A stretch of DNA of 56,857 nt from UBA2283 sp041658955 (GTDB taxonomy: Bacteria > Patescibacteriota > Microgenomatia > UBA12405): NCBI GenBank assembly GCA_041658955.1, contig JBAZZE010000005.1, positions 1 through 56,857 on the forward strand, written 5' to 3'. Below are positions 1 to 8,182 of this stretch, one piece after another; position 1 is the first letter of the stretch, and every line of letters begins with the position of its first letter. A model generated the notes under the pieces. It made no database searches. It saw only the letters and a list, made by a program, of their open reading frames with translations, and was not told the DNA's origin. The position numbers and the translations under genes are program-made.

Positions 1-1
1 C

Positions 2-139
2 CGTTTCAACTTTTTTGTGAGTCCTAAGATTTTGGCATACCTTGACTGGGTAGCTCAAAAAAGAATGATTCCCCGCTCAGTATATTTACGAAATCTCATA
101 GAAAAGGAAATGAGAAAAAATAAGGAATTTAACGGATAG
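2..139 (+). CDS. C-terminal part of a ribbon-helix-helix (CopG/Arc-like) protein, 5' truncated
   Basis: The open frame enters from the left edge and stops at a TAG two bases before the next ATG. The visible 45 residues start with a strand-like RFNFFV, followed by helices around SPKILAYLDWVAQKR and SVYLRNLIEKEMRK. This is the usual layout of a ribbon-helix-helix DNA-binding domain, as in antitoxins and small repressors. The N-terminus and any partner toxin lie outside the window. The 2-nt gap to the next gene suggests co-transcription. The fold call rests on pattern only. Confidence 0.5.
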   Translation, partial: RFNFFVSPKILAYLDWVAQKRMIPRSVYLRNLIEKEMRKNKEFNG

Positions 140-141
140 TA

Positions 142-777
142 ATGGAGATTGTCTTTGATTTTGATGGAACAATTGCCGATACCTTTGATGCTGCTGTAAA
201 AATTCTTAACCGACTAGCGCCGGAGTATGGCTATGAGCCAGTGACTGAAGAGATGCAAAAAGAATTCAAGAGATTAGGTACCAAAAAAGCCATGAAAGCA
301 TTTGGAGTAAGTTGGTTTCAGTTCATCCGGGTGGGGAGAAGAGCAATCAAAGAACTCAAAAATGATATAGCTACCATCAACATGTTCCCCGGAATGCCAG
401 GGGTGTTTCGAGAACTACAAAAACGAGGAATCCCTATGGGAATACTTTCCTCAAACTCCAAAGAAAATATCTTGAAGTTTTTTAATGAAAATGGACTCGA
501 GGGAGTGTTTGAATATATCGTTCCCAGTGGTCTAATGTGGGGAAAAGCCCGAAAATTAAAAAAAGTTATTCGCAAAAGAAAACTAACTAAAGACCAACTA
601 ATTTATGTAGGGGATGAGACTAAAGACATTATTGCTTGCCATAAAGTAGGTGGACGAATTATTTCAGTGGCTTGGGGATACAATTCGGAAGAAGCCCTGA
701 TGACCTATGGGCCGGATTGGATGGCGAAAAAGCCACAGGATATCGTAACGATAGTGGATGAGATTGAGTCGAATTGA
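142..777 (+). CDS. HAD-superfamily hydrolase, phosphoglycolate phosphatase-like
   Basis: This 211-residue protein has HAD motif I at the extreme N-terminus (DFDGTIAD, nucleophile Asp and acid/base Asp). Motif II is SSNS near residue 112, followed by a conserved Lys region, and motif III/IV is GDETKDI near residue 165. The helical cap between residues 20 and 90 is typical of Gph-like phosphatases (subfamily IA), cytosolic enzymes that hydrolyse small phosphomonoesters. The substrate cannot be read from sequence. It follows the RHH tail by 2 nt and converges with murF across a hairpin element. Confidence 0.8.
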   Translation: MEIVFDFDGTIADTFDAAVKILNRLAPEYGYEPVTEEMQKEFKRLGTKKAMKAFGVSWFQFIRVGRRAIKELKNDIATINMFPGMPGVFRELQKRGIPMGILSSNSKENILKFFNENGLEGVFEYIVPSGLMWGKARKLKKVIRKRKLTKDQLIYVGDETKDIIACHKVGGRIISVAWGYNSEEALMTYGPDWMAKKPQDIVTIVDEIESN

Positions 778-787
778 TAATCCGAAA

Positions 788-894
788 TATTTTTGTTCGA
801 AGTTTTGCAACCATTTTTTATGGCTCAAACGAATCTGCGACGCAGGTTCAACTTCGCCCTAAAAAAGATTGCTTCAACTTTCTGCACAAAAATG
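788..894. repeat. Long-hairpin intergenic element, copy A
   Basis: This gap between two convergent genes holds an imperfect hairpin. The outer arms are ATTTTTGT (789-796) and ACAAAAAT (886-893). An inner stem TTTTTTA/TAAAAAA is flanked by GCAACCA on the left and GATTGCTTCAAC on the right, and the tip contains CTGCGACGCAG. The same layout recurs at 15268, 40026 and 53893. It could act as a bidirectional terminator here, but a clean U-tract directly after the stem is missing. Confidence 0.6.
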
Positions 895-948
895 AGTCTG
901 TGGATGGAAAATTTTCTTCAGAATAAAAATATCTGGGAAAAAAGTTGA

Positions 949-2217
949 TTATAAATTCGATTTTCGAAATTTATTCTTGAGTTCCAGCCAGTAAGGGGAT
1001 TGGCGACAAATGTTGGTTTTATCTGATTTATTGGCTAAAAGTTCTTTGACTAGTTCTTCGAGATAGATAGTATTTTGAGAACCCTTAACGAGAATGGTGG
1101 CATCTTTTAAGAGTTCGGTATGGGCGAGAAGATATTCACTGGCCTGCCACCAAAACTGGAACTTTAGAGCTTTTGGGCCAAAGAACTTTTGGGTTTCGGG
1201 ACCGACACTGATGATAGTGTCAGCTACTTTGGTGGCATGTTGGTAGAGCTTTTGGTGGGCGATTGCGCCTTCGTCACCAAGTTCGCGCATATCTCCCAGT
1301 ACGGCAATTTTAGGTGAATGGTGGAGGGCTAAAACATTTAGCATGCTAGTGGTGGCTAAAGGCGAAGAGTTGTAAGAAGAATCGATGATGGTAGAGTTGT
1401 GGATACCAAACAACAATGAGGAACGACTGGGGGGAAGAACCAAATTTTTTTGGAGTGATTCTTTAGCTTGATCAAGGGAAATATTAAATAACTTAGCGAG
1501 GTTGGTGGCAGCAGAGATGGAGATATCAAAATCTGCTGGTGGAGCATAGCCTTTAAAATCTAAGTGGACAGGTTTAAGAATTATTTTCTGAGCCCGCAGA
1601 GTCAGGGTGGTTTTAAGAACTGTTGGGTCGGTGGTATTGATAAGAGCATAACCAGTTGAGGGGATAGAATTGACGAGTTTGGCTTTTTCGGCACCGATAA
1701 GTTCAATTACTTTAGAGGTTTTTTGATCACCTTTGATATTGCTGGATAGGGTTTTCTCGAATTCTTGGGAGTGGGTAAGATTGACGTTGAGGAAAATTCC
1801 AATGTCAGGTTTTACTATTTTAAGAAGATAATCCATGTTTTTGGGAGGTAAGGGGCTGTCAATTCCCATTTCAACTAGGTAAACATCACAACTATGCCAG
1901 TTGGCAAGGAGTTGCCATGGTGCTAAGACACAATATTTTAGCCAATCCACTGGGGTAAACGAAGAAACTTTGATGCCGAGGATATTTAGAGGAATACCGG
2001 ACTCAGAGTTTGAGCCAGCAGTGGTTTTGACGATTAAATAATCTTGGAGCACTGCTTGGCAGGCATTGATGGTTGATGACTTGCCAGCAGAACCGGTGAT
2101 GCCAACAATAGAGAATTTTTTACCCTTAATTTTTTGGATTTGGCGGATTTTACTGAGTTGTAGGCTGGCAAAAAATCGAAGATAGTTGAGTATCAGTGAA
2201 GATAAAGAATTTTTCAT
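949..2217 (-). CDS. murF: UDP-N-acetylmuramoyl-tripeptide--D-alanyl-D-alanine ligase (MurF-type)
   Basis: This Mur-ligase family protein adds D-Ala-D-Ala to the UDP-MurNAc-tripeptide in the cytoplasm. The ATP-binding loop GITGSAGKSST lies near residues 39-49, followed by a central domain with VEMGID and a C-terminal domain with SSYNSSPLA and GDMRELG, as in MurF. At 422 aa it is slightly shorter than E. coli MurF (about 450). It lies 5 nt downstream of alr and close to ddl, so substrate synthesis and use are linked. A TAATAT box inside the end of alr sits 7 nt before the ATG and could give a separate leaderless transcript. Confidence 0.85.
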   Translation of the reverse strand: MKNSLSSLILNYLRFFASLQLSKIRQIQKIKGKKFSIVGITGSAGKSSTINACQAVLQDYLIVKTTAGSNSESGIPLNILGIKVSSFTPVDWLKYCVLAPWQLLANWHSCDVYLVEMGIDSPLPPKNMDYLLKIVKPDIGIFLNVNLTHSQEFEKTLSSNIKGDQKTSKVIELIGAEKAKLVNSIPSTGYALINTTDPTVLKTTLTLRAQKIILKPVHLDFKGYAPPADFDISISAATNLAKLFNISLDQAKESLQKNLVLPPSRSSLLFGIHNSTIIDSSYNSSPLATTSMLNVLALHHSPKIAVLGDMRELGDEGAIAHQKLYQHATKVADTIISVGPETQKFFGPKALKFQFWWQASEYLLAHTELLKDATILVKGSQNTIYLEELVKELLANKSDKTNICRQSPYWLELKNKFRKSNL

Positions 2218-2222
2218 AGGGG

Positions 2223-3350
2223 TTATATTATCCTCCTTTTGGTGGATGGGTGCAGACCGGTAAGAATGGTATAAGGAATGGTATTCATAGTAAGTGCGTA
2301 CTTATAGATAGAACAAGGGGAATTTATATCGGGAGATATCATAGTAGTTGTGTCTCCAATCAGGGCATTGATAGTCCGGGGAATTTTAATCGTAGTCATA
2401 TCCATACTGATATTACCGACCACCGGGCATTGAGTATTTTTGACAAGAAAAGAGAATTGGTTACTAAGCTCACGAGGAATACCTTCGTTGTAACCAGCAG
2501 TGAGAATCGCAATCGTTTCATCTTGTTTGACATGATAAGTGCCACCATAACCAATTTGATTACCAGGGCTCACCTGTTTGATCAAGGCAATTCGGGAAGT
2601 GAAACTGAGGGCCGGACGGAGTGATTGGCGATCAAGGCGACCAGGAATTGTATGAGGTCCAAATGGAGAGTAACCATAGAAACCAAGCCCAAGCCTGATC
2701 AAATTGAAATACGGGTCATGAATGGTACTGGCTCCAGCGGAGGCGGCAATATGCTTATATTTGAAGGTAAAACCGGCCGATTCAAAAATAGACACCATCT
2801 CTTTGAATGATTTGATTTGACTGTTGGTAAAAGTGGTCTTTTTGGGGTCGTCAGCTTGAGAAAGGTGAGAGTATATACCTTCAACTTTTAGATTGTGACA
2901 TTCTTGAAGTGTTTTGATAAAACTCTTGATATCCTTTTTTTGAATACCTAGACGACACATACCAGTGTCGAGTTTAATATGAATTTTGGCGCCCTTTTGG
3001 TGTTGGTTTAATGCGAGTAGGGAACTTTGATCATAGACAGTGAAGGTAAAAGGAAGTTTTTTCCAAACAGCATAGTTTTGAGGATCAGTAAATCCCATAA
3101 TGAGAATAGGGGTGTGGGTGTGAAGTTTGCTTAGCTCATAGGCTTCATAGAGTGAATCAACCATAAGGTAGGGCGGGCTTAGCTTGTCATCGATTATTTT
3201 GGCGACTTCACGTAAACCATGACCGTAGGCATTGGCCTTGATGACCGGACATACTATCGCGTGAGGATTCTGTTTTTGATAGAAGTGGTAATTGTGGACT
3301 AGAGCAGAACTGTCGATAGTGATTTCATTTAGAGTTTTGTATTCAGCCAT
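2223..3350 (-). CDS. alr: Alanine racemase
   Basis: This PLP enzyme converts L-Ala to D-Ala for peptidoglycan. The PLP lysine is in PVIKANAYGHG near residue 38. Residues around SHLSQAD and RLGLGFYGY follow the fold-III barrel, and the C-terminal part has QIGYGGTY, TAGYNEG and NISMDMT, as in Alr. Its 375 aa is the normal length. A TATATT -10 box (3357-3362, minus strand) sits 6 nt before the ATG, so the mRNA is probably leaderless. It heads the alr-murF operon and is divergent from ddl. Confidence 0.9.
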   Translation of the reverse strand: MAEYKTLNEITIDSSALVHNYHFYQKQNPHAIVCPVIKANAYGHGLREVAKIIDDKLSPPYLMVDSLYEAYELSKLHTHTPILIMGFTDPQNYAVWKKLPFTFTVYDQSSLLALNQHQKGAKIHIKLDTGMCRLGIQKKDIKSFIKTLQECHNLKVEGIYSHLSQADDPKKTTFTNSQIKSFKEMVSIFESAGFTFKYKHIAASAGASTIHDPYFNLIRLGLGFYGYSPFGPHTIPGRLDRQSLRPALSFTSRIALIKQVSPGNQIGYGGTYHVKQDETIAILTAGYNEGIPRELSNQFSFLVKNTQCPVVGNISMDMTTIKIPRTINALIGDTTTMISPDINSPCSIYKYALTMNTIPYTILTGLHPSTKRRII

Positions 3351-3426
3351 ATTTCTAATATATCAGTTTATGTTGTAAAAGTAAAGATTGAACTTAATAT
3401 TAATGTTGTTAAAGTAAATAGTGTAG

Positions 3427-3432
3427 TATAAT
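3427..3432 (+). promoter_or_regulatory. -10 box of a leaderless ddl promoter
   Basis: A perfect TATAAT ends 5 nt before the ATG at 3438, and a TTGTTA (3406-3411) lies 15 nt upstream of it. Transcription would begin at or next to the start codon. The in-frame TTG at 3432 lies in the -10 box, so it is not the start. Confidence 0.6.
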
Positions 3433-3437
3433 TGGTA

Positions 3438-4304
3438 ATGACAAAATTAAAAGTAGCTGTCCTAATGGGAGGAGATAGTAGTGAAAGAGTGGTGTCTCTC
3501 AATTCAGGCAGTGAGGTTATATATAACTTGTCAAAGAAAAAATATGATGTTCTGGCGGTGGATATGCCGGGAGAGATTGACAAATTAACTGAGTTTAAAC
3601 CGGACATCGCTTTTTTAGTGCTTCATGGAAAAAGTGGTGAAGATGGTGCAATCCAGGGGTACCTGGAGTCACGGGGGATAAAATATACCGGTAGTAGAGT
3701 AATGGCTTCGGCGGTGGGCATGGACAAGTCAATATTTCGAAAAGTAATGGAGAGTGAGGGTGTTTTGATGGCACCATTAACTTCCAAAGTGCCATGTGTG
3801 GTCAAACCAGTAGACGGAGGATCAAGTGTGGGCGTGAGTATTGTTAGGCAGCCGGCTAAGTTGGCTCGAGCTGTAGTTGAAGCCAGAGAATACAGTAAAG
3901 AAGCAATAATAGAGGAATATATCGAAGGATTGGAATTGTCTTGTGGGGTGTTGGGAAATGATAATCCGGTGGTACTACCAATTATTGAAATTCATCCTAA
4001 GAACCCATTTTTCGATTATGAGGCAAAATATGTTGATGGTATGGCAGACGAAATTTGTCCTGCAAGAATATCATCGGAAATACAAAGAAAAGTAGAAGAG
4101 ATTACTTTGAAAGTATTTAAAGCAATTAAAGCGAGCGGGTTTGCCAGAGTGGACATGATCGTCCGGGGTGGCAAAATTTATGTTCTGGAAATTAATACTC
4201 TACCGGGTATGACCAAAAACTCATTACTGCCAAAAGAGGCCAGAACAGCTGGAATCTCATATTCAAAACTACTCGATAAAATAATTGAGTTGGGATTAGA
4301 ATAA
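3438..4304 (+). CDS. ddl: D-alanine--D-alanine ligase
   Basis: This ATP-grasp ligase makes the D-Ala-D-Ala dipeptide used by MurF. The N-terminal VLMGGDSSERVVSLNSG matches the Ddl GG-x-S-x-E-x-x-V-S-x-x-S motif. VLHGKSGEDGAIQGYLE follows near residue 60, then CVVKPVDGGSSVGVS for ATP binding, and a C-terminal EINTLPGMTKNSLLPKEA with the Mg and D-Ala2 ligands. It is 288 aa, slightly short for Ddl. The ATG at 3438 is chosen because the TATAAT ends 5 nt upstream. The next gene starts 3 nt after its stop. Confidence 0.92.
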   Translation: MTKLKVAVLMGGDSSERVVSLNSGSEVIYNLSKKKYDVLAVDMPGEIDKLTEFKPDIAFLVLHGKSGEDGAIQGYLESRGIKYTGSRVMASAVGMDKSIFRKVMESEGVLMAPLTSKVPCVVKPVDGGSSVGVSIVRQPAKLARAVVEAREYSKEAIIEEYIEGLELSCGVLGNDNPVVLPIIEIHPKNPFFDYEAKYVDGMADEICPARISSEIQRKVEEITLKVFKAIKASGFARVDMIVRGGKIYVLEINTLPGMTKNSLLPKEARTAGISYSKLLDKIIELGLE

Positions 4305-4307
4305 CTA

Positions 4308-4718
4308 ATGGATATTGTCAGAACCAGAGTTTCAGCCATAATCATTGAAGATAAAAAAATATTGTTAGTTAGAGGAAAAGAGGGGTTTTATAAAGATTTT
4401 TATTTTACTCCAGGTGGAGGAATTGAAGTAGGTGAGTCGGACAGGGAAGCATTAACTCGAGAGTTAAAAGAGGAACTGCAAATTGTTCCAGGAGAAATAG
4501 AAAAAAATATGGAGTATGTGGCCAAAGCGTGGGATGGAGGTTTACAAAAAGTTAATTGTTACTTAGTAAAGTCTTATGAGGGTGAGTTAAATATATCTGG
4601 AGAAATAGGAGAAATATACTGGTATAGCCGGGCCGATTTTGAGCAAAATATAGTCCCTATTTCACCGAGCATGGCGGAGTTTCTGATGCCTAAATTGGTT
4701 GAAATGGATCTGATATAA
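4308..4718 (+). CDS. Nudix hydrolase
   Basis: This 136-aa protein has a complete Nudix box, GGGIEVGESDREALTRELKEEL, starting near residue 37; the RELKEE carries the Mg-binding glutamates. Nudix enzymes hydrolyse nucleoside diphosphates linked to another moiety. The substrate is not visible and could be a damaged nucleotide or a sugar nucleotide. It starts 3 nt after ddl and is probably co-transcribed with it, but nothing ties it to cell-wall synthesis beyond position. Confidence 0.85.
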   Translation: MDIVRTRVSAIIIEDKKILLVRGKEGFYKDFYFTPGGGIEVGESDREALTRELKEELQIVPGEIEKNMEYVAKAWDGGLQKVNCYLVKSYEGELNISGEIGEIYWYSRADFEQNIVPISPSMAEFLMPKLVEMDLI

Positions 4719-4739
4719 CTTTGGTGGTAGTATTTATTA

Positions 4740-4964
4740 ATGAGTACAAAAGCAGCAGTAGATTTCTTGCGAGGTGTTTTACCAGAAGACATTGAAGTCA
4801 GTATGCCCGGTTATCAAGCCAGAAGAGCAGTTGAAGTAGCTCACAAGGGTTTGAGTGTCCATGAAGCAGCTGCCGAGGAAGGGGTATCTGTACCGGTGAT
4901 GAGAAAGTCGTTGGCATGGGCGGCGACGAATATGGAACGGGCGATAGAAGAAGCTAATTCGTAA
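4740..4964 (+). CDS. Small hypothetical protein with a possible helix-turn-helix
   Basis: This is a 74-residue, alanine-rich, mostly helical protein. The middle (RAVEVAHKGLSVHEAAAEEGVSVPVMRKSLA) has the spacing of a helix-turn-helix, with VHEAAAEEGVS as helix-turn and PVMRKSLAWA as a recognition helix. A TATTTA sequence just before the ATG may be its -10 box. It converges with the Hsp70-like gene with a 1-nt gap. I do not recognise a specific family. Confidence 0.5.
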   Translation: MSTKAAVDFLRGVLPEDIEVSMPGYQARRAVEVAHKGLSVHEAAAEEGVSVPVMRKSLAWAATNMERAIEEANS

Positions 4965-4965
4965 A

Positions 4966-6330
4966 TTATTGGAAAACTTGGTGAGCGCGGATTGAAAGTC
5001 CGGCTGCGACGGCAGTGAAATAGTCAGAAGCAATTATTTTTTCTTCACTGAAGATACTGGTGATTAATTGCCTAAAGATAGGAGTTTGGGAAGATCCACC
5101 AGTGAGAATAACCTGGTCTATATCGGAGGATTTTAGACCAGCACTGATCAAGGCTTCTTTGATACAAAGTTTAGATTCGTCGAGTTCATCAATTATAGAA
5201 TTTTCAAAATCTTTTCTGGTAATAGTTTCCTGTAAATTGAGATGGGAGCGATGGAAATTAAAGTCAACTGTATCAGAGGAGGAGAGATTAACCTTGAGCC
5301 GATCGATGGTAGAGAAAAAATCAAAAGCATAGTCATGCTCGACGAGATTACAAAAATTCTGGACATATTCAGGATCAGAAGAGCGAATCCGTAGGTCCTT
5401 AAGCATGCCTAAATCTTTAACGTTTTTAAGTAGTGAAGTTCGATACCAAGAGGTGAGAGCGAGTCGATAGTCGGAAGGGAAGGGGACTTTGTGATTGATG
5501 GTACTATAAACACCAAAATATTTGGCAATTTTCGACTCGACTATTCGAGAATTGAGAAGGTCACCTCCAATACCTCGACCAGAAACAGAGAGGATTTTCT
5601 TTTCAGGAAGTTTCATAATACAAATGTCCAGGGTTCCACCACCGAAGTCAAAAACAAGGATGTTTTGGTCTTTTTTAATATTGATACCGTAATTAAGAGC
5701 GGCACCGATAGGTTCCAGTTCAAACTCAATATTTTTAAATCCGGCAGTAGTGGCAATGCGGACCATGCGGTCAATGGCAGTTTGGTTTTGGCCTGTGCCA
5801 ACATATTTAACGGGTCGACCAAGTACGACTGAATCAAGGGGGTGGCATAGGTGTTTTTCAGCATTAGTCTTAATTTCTTTCATGAGAATACTTAGAAGAT
5901 CCTCAAGAGAGTAGAACTTACCAAAAATATTGGTGCCGGTAAAACTGGGGTTAGTCAGAACGGACTTGAGTGATTGGAGAAGTCGACCACGACCACTATC
6001 ATCAACCTCAATTACTTCCGGGACAAAAATAACCGGTCCAACTCCGCCACCAGTAGATGGTCCAAAAGTTTTGATCATTCGACCAGTTTCTTCGAGTCTT
6101 AGGGGAACAGAGGGGAGGGTATCAAGGTCGGAAAGGTAATTTTTTATTGCCGCAGCACCGATGGCTGACTCTTGGGCTGGGTTGAGGTAGAGGAGGGACT
6201 TGAGAACTGATGGATTACTATTTTGCTTATCTATGGGGATAATTTTAGGTGTGTCACCGGAAAATATCGCCAAGGATGAATTGGTGGTACCAAAATCGAG
6301 ACCGCAATAGTGGCTTATTGGTGTGGTCAT
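4966..6330 (-). CDS. Hsp70/DnaK-like ATPase lacking a substrate-binding domain (YegD-like)
   Basis: This actin-fold ATPase has phosphate-1 loop GLDFGTTNSS near residue 10, phosphate-2 FDFGGGTLDI near 226, and the adenosine loop ILTGGSSQTP near 408. The protein ends soon after, so the peptide-binding domain and lid of DnaK are absent, as in YegD-type proteins. The open frame runs to 6426, but that extension crosses the rplA terminator. The ATG at 6330 immediately precedes the Hsp70 domain and is preferred. It is convergent with the small gene at 4740. A chaperone or sensor role is inference. Confidence 0.8.
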   Translation of the reverse strand: MTTPISHYCGLDFGTTNSSLAIFSGDTPKIIPIDKQNSNPSVLKSLLYLNPAQESAIGAAAIKNYLSDLDTLPSVPLRLEETGRMIKTFGPSTGGGVGPVIFVPEVIEVDDSGRGRLLQSLKSVLTNPSFTGTNIFGKFYSLEDLLSILMKEIKTNAEKHLCHPLDSVVLGRPVKYVGTGQNQTAIDRMVRIATTAGFKNIEFELEPIGAALNYGINIKKDQNILVFDFGGGTLDICIMKLPEKKILSVSGRGIGGDLLNSRIVESKIAKYFGVYSTINHKVPFPSDYRLALTSWYRTSLLKNVKDLGMLKDLRIRSSDPEYVQNFCNLVEHDYAFDFFSTIDRLKVNLSSSDTVDFNFHRSHLNLQETITRKDFENSIIDELDESKLCIKEALISAGLKSSDIDQVILTGGSSQTPIFRQLITSIFSEEKIIASDYFTAVAAGLSIRAHQVFQ

Positions 6331-6390
6331 AACGGGAGAAAACAGAGTTTGAGTGTAACAAAAAGTACTCGAAGATGTAAAGAGGAAATA

Positions 6391-6418
6391 AAAAACCCGC
6401 CCTTGCGAGCGGGTTTTT
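6391..6418 (-). terminator. Intrinsic terminator of the rplK-rplA operon
   Basis: AAAAACCCGC and GCGGGTTTTT form a GC-centred stem with an 8-nt loop. On the minus strand it is followed by a T-rich run (TTTTTTATTT). It lies 18 nt past the rplA stop. Confidence 0.8.
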
Positions 6419-6435
6419 GAGTTCAAAAGAGTCGA

Positions 6436-7176
6436 CTATTTTTCAATAATCACTTTGACTGAAGGTCCCATAGTGGCGCAAAGAGCCAATTTTTTGATCT
6501 TGACGGCTTTGACGACTTTGATAAGTTCAGCGATATTGGCTTCTAGTTCTGCTTCCGGTTGGGAAACTTTACCGACAACAATATGAACGACAGGAGCTTT
6601 TTTCTCAGTTTTGATAACAGTCTTAGCGACTGATAGTTTTTTGAGAGATTCTTCTGGTTTGTCAGTGAGAGTACCATTTTTGGGGTTAGGCATGAGTCCC
6701 TTAGGTCCCAAAAGTTTGGCAAAAGGAAGAAGTTTAGGCATGGTAATTGGAGTAGCGATAAGAATATCGAAATTGACCTTACCATCTTTAATTTCAGCGA
6801 GGACAGCATCGTTGAGGATAACGATCTTTTTGCTACTAGCTTCAAGGTGGGGGAAAACGATCTCACCAGCATTACCGATATCGAGGATGGTGATGTGAGC
6901 TTCGACCTTAGCATCGAACTTGGAAAGAGAGGTCTCTTTGACGAGTTTGACAGCTTCTTTTAAGCTATAAAGCTTATTAGCATCGACGAGCTTACGGACT
7001 TTTTGATAACGTTTGCCACGAACTCTAGCGGTTCTAGCGACTTTTAATTCTGTGGTTTCCTCGACTGGAGTAGTTACTTCAGTTTCTGGAGCCTTTTGAC
7101 CTTCGACTACGCTCAGGTCTTCCACAGCAAGCTTTTTGGTCTTTTTGACCTTGTTCTCTTGAGAGGTTTTGCTCAT
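6436..7176 (-). CDS. rplA: 50S ribosomal protein L1
   Basis: This L1-stalk protein binds 23S rRNA and in other bacteria represses its own operon. The core starts near residue 54 (RGKRYQKVRKLVDANKLYSLKEA) and contains the signature LGPKGLMPNPKNGTLT near residue 155. At 246 aa it is longer than usual because of an approximately 50-residue N-terminal extension rich in Lys, Glu and Thr that has no counterpart in E. coli L1. It follows rplK by 21 nt and ends at a clear terminator. Some CPR groups lack L1, so its presence helps lineage placement. Confidence 0.95.
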   Translation of the reverse strand: MSKTSQENKVKKTKKLAVEDLSVVEGQKAPETEVTTPVEETTELKVARTARVRGKRYQKVRKLVDANKLYSLKEAVKLVKETSLSKFDAKVEAHITILDIGNAGEIVFPHLEASSKKIVILNDAVLAEIKDGKVNFDILIATPITMPKLLPFAKLLGPKGLMPNPKNGTLTDKPEESLKKLSVAKTVIKTEKKAPVVHIVVGKVSQPEAELEANIAELIKVVKAVKIKKLALCATMGPSVKVIIEK

Positions 7177-7197
7177 TTTGGTTTAAATAATTAAAAA

Positions 7198-7623
7198 TTA
7201 GTCAACAATTTCAAATCCCATGGATTTGGCAGTACCAGCAACCATACGTTTGGCGGCTTCGATATCTTTAGTATTTAGGTCGACTAATTTATCTTCAGCA
7301 ACTTTGGCGATTTGGGCTGCAGTAATCTTACCGATTTTTTCGCGGCCGGTTGTACCACTACCTTTACTAATACCAGTGACTTTTTTAATCATGTCAGAAA
7401 CGGGAGGTTTCTTGATGATGAAAGTAAAAGTACGGTCTTCGAAGATGGTGATGATAGAAGGAATTAGAGATCCCTTCATGTCTTTGGTACGTTCGTTGAA
7501 CTCATTACAGAAGTCCATGATCTTGATACCCTGAGGTCCAAGAGCGGTTCCGACTGGAGGAGCGGGATTTGCCATTCCGGCTTGGATAGCTAGTTTGACA
7601 ACTGTTTTAATTTTTTTGGCCAT
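7198..7623 (-). CDS. rplK: 50S ribosomal protein L11
   Basis: L11 is part of the GTPase-associated centre. The N-terminal VVKLAIQAGMANPAPPVGTALGPQGIKIMDFCNEFN is the classical L11 start, and the C-terminal RNA-binding domain has GTTGREKIGKIT and AAKRMVAGTAKSMGFEI. Its length of 141 aa is standard. It precedes rplA on the minus strand and follows a 130-nt gap that can fold into two hairpins. Confidence 0.97.
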   Translation of the reverse strand: MAKKIKTVVKLAIQAGMANPAPPVGTALGPQGIKIMDFCNEFNERTKDMKGSLIPSIITIFEDRTFTFIIKKPPVSDMIKKVTGISKGSGTTGREKIGKITAAQIAKVAEDKLVDLNTKDIEAAKRMVAGTAKSMGFEIVD

Positions 7624-7645
7624 AATTTCTTTAAAAATTTAATGA

Positions 7646-7720
7646 TTTAAGAGGAAAACTCTTAAAAAATGTTCTCGAGTGAAGCCTGCGGTTCATGCGC
7701 AGCAAGAGAAAGTGTTTGTA
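7646..7720 (-). promoter_or_regulatory. Structured leader upstream of rplK, possible L1 operator
   Basis: In transcript orientation a CTGCG/CGCAG hairpin (about 7692-7712) lies inside longer TTCTC/GAGAA arms. It is followed by a perfect 8-bp hairpin TTTAAGAG/CTCTTAAA (7646-7666). A leader before rplK is where L1 autoregulation acts in other bacteria. No exact L1 recognition motif could be assigned, so the regulatory role is a guess. The second hairpin lacks a U-tract and is not a normal terminator. Confidence 0.35.
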
Positions 7721-7753
7721 TTATCCGATATTTGGGTTCAAAAGGCAAGCAGA

Positions 7754-8119
7754 CTATTTTTTAGGCCTGAGCTTCAGATCTACTGTGTGACCATCGAGGT
7801 TGGGGAACTTTCCAGCTAATGGTCCAACGATCTGGTCTTGTTGTGTGTCGATAGCTATAGTAAAACGTGGATTAGTACTCGAATATCTAGTATTGATCTC
7901 GACAGTGGCTGCTGGGGTGGTATCGGCGGCTATGGCGATGTAGGAAGAATGGGGATCACTAGCATCGGGCTGTATTATTAGAATGGCTGCACCATCGGGG
8001 TGAGAGGAGAATTTATTGGCATTGGCTCTTGCTTGCAAGATTGCCTGACCAATTGAGTCGGGTACATCAATACTTGTAGGTTGATTGTTGCGATCAATAC
8101 CGTGTATTTTCATAGTCAC
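7754..8119 (-). CDS. Hypothetical protein inserted between nusG and rplK
   Basis: This 121-residue soluble protein reads MTMKIHGIDRNNQPTSIDV at its start. It has a segment rich in Asp, Ser, Ala and Thr, and ends in basic LKLRPKK. No known domain was recognised. A TATAAG box (8125-8130 on the minus strand) ends 5 nt before the ATG, so it has its own leaderless promoter and separates nusG from the normally adjacent rplK. Its position suggests co-expression with the translation cluster, not necessarily a ribosomal role. Confidence 0.6.
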   Translation of the reverse strand: MTMKIHGIDRNNQPTSIDVPDSIGQAILQARANANKFSSHPDGAAILIIQPDASDPHSSYIAIAADTTPAATVEINTRYSSTNPRFTIAIDTQQDQIVGPLAGKFPNLDGHTVDLKLRPKK

Positions 8120-8182
8120 TTATACACATATTATATGTATAAACTGACTGAAAATCAAATTAGGGCTTAAAAAGCGGGGAAA

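Noticed and set aside
5491..5832. Plus-strand frames inside the Hsp70-like gene
   Set aside because: They run antisense to conserved ATPase motifs and have no -10 box before their starts.
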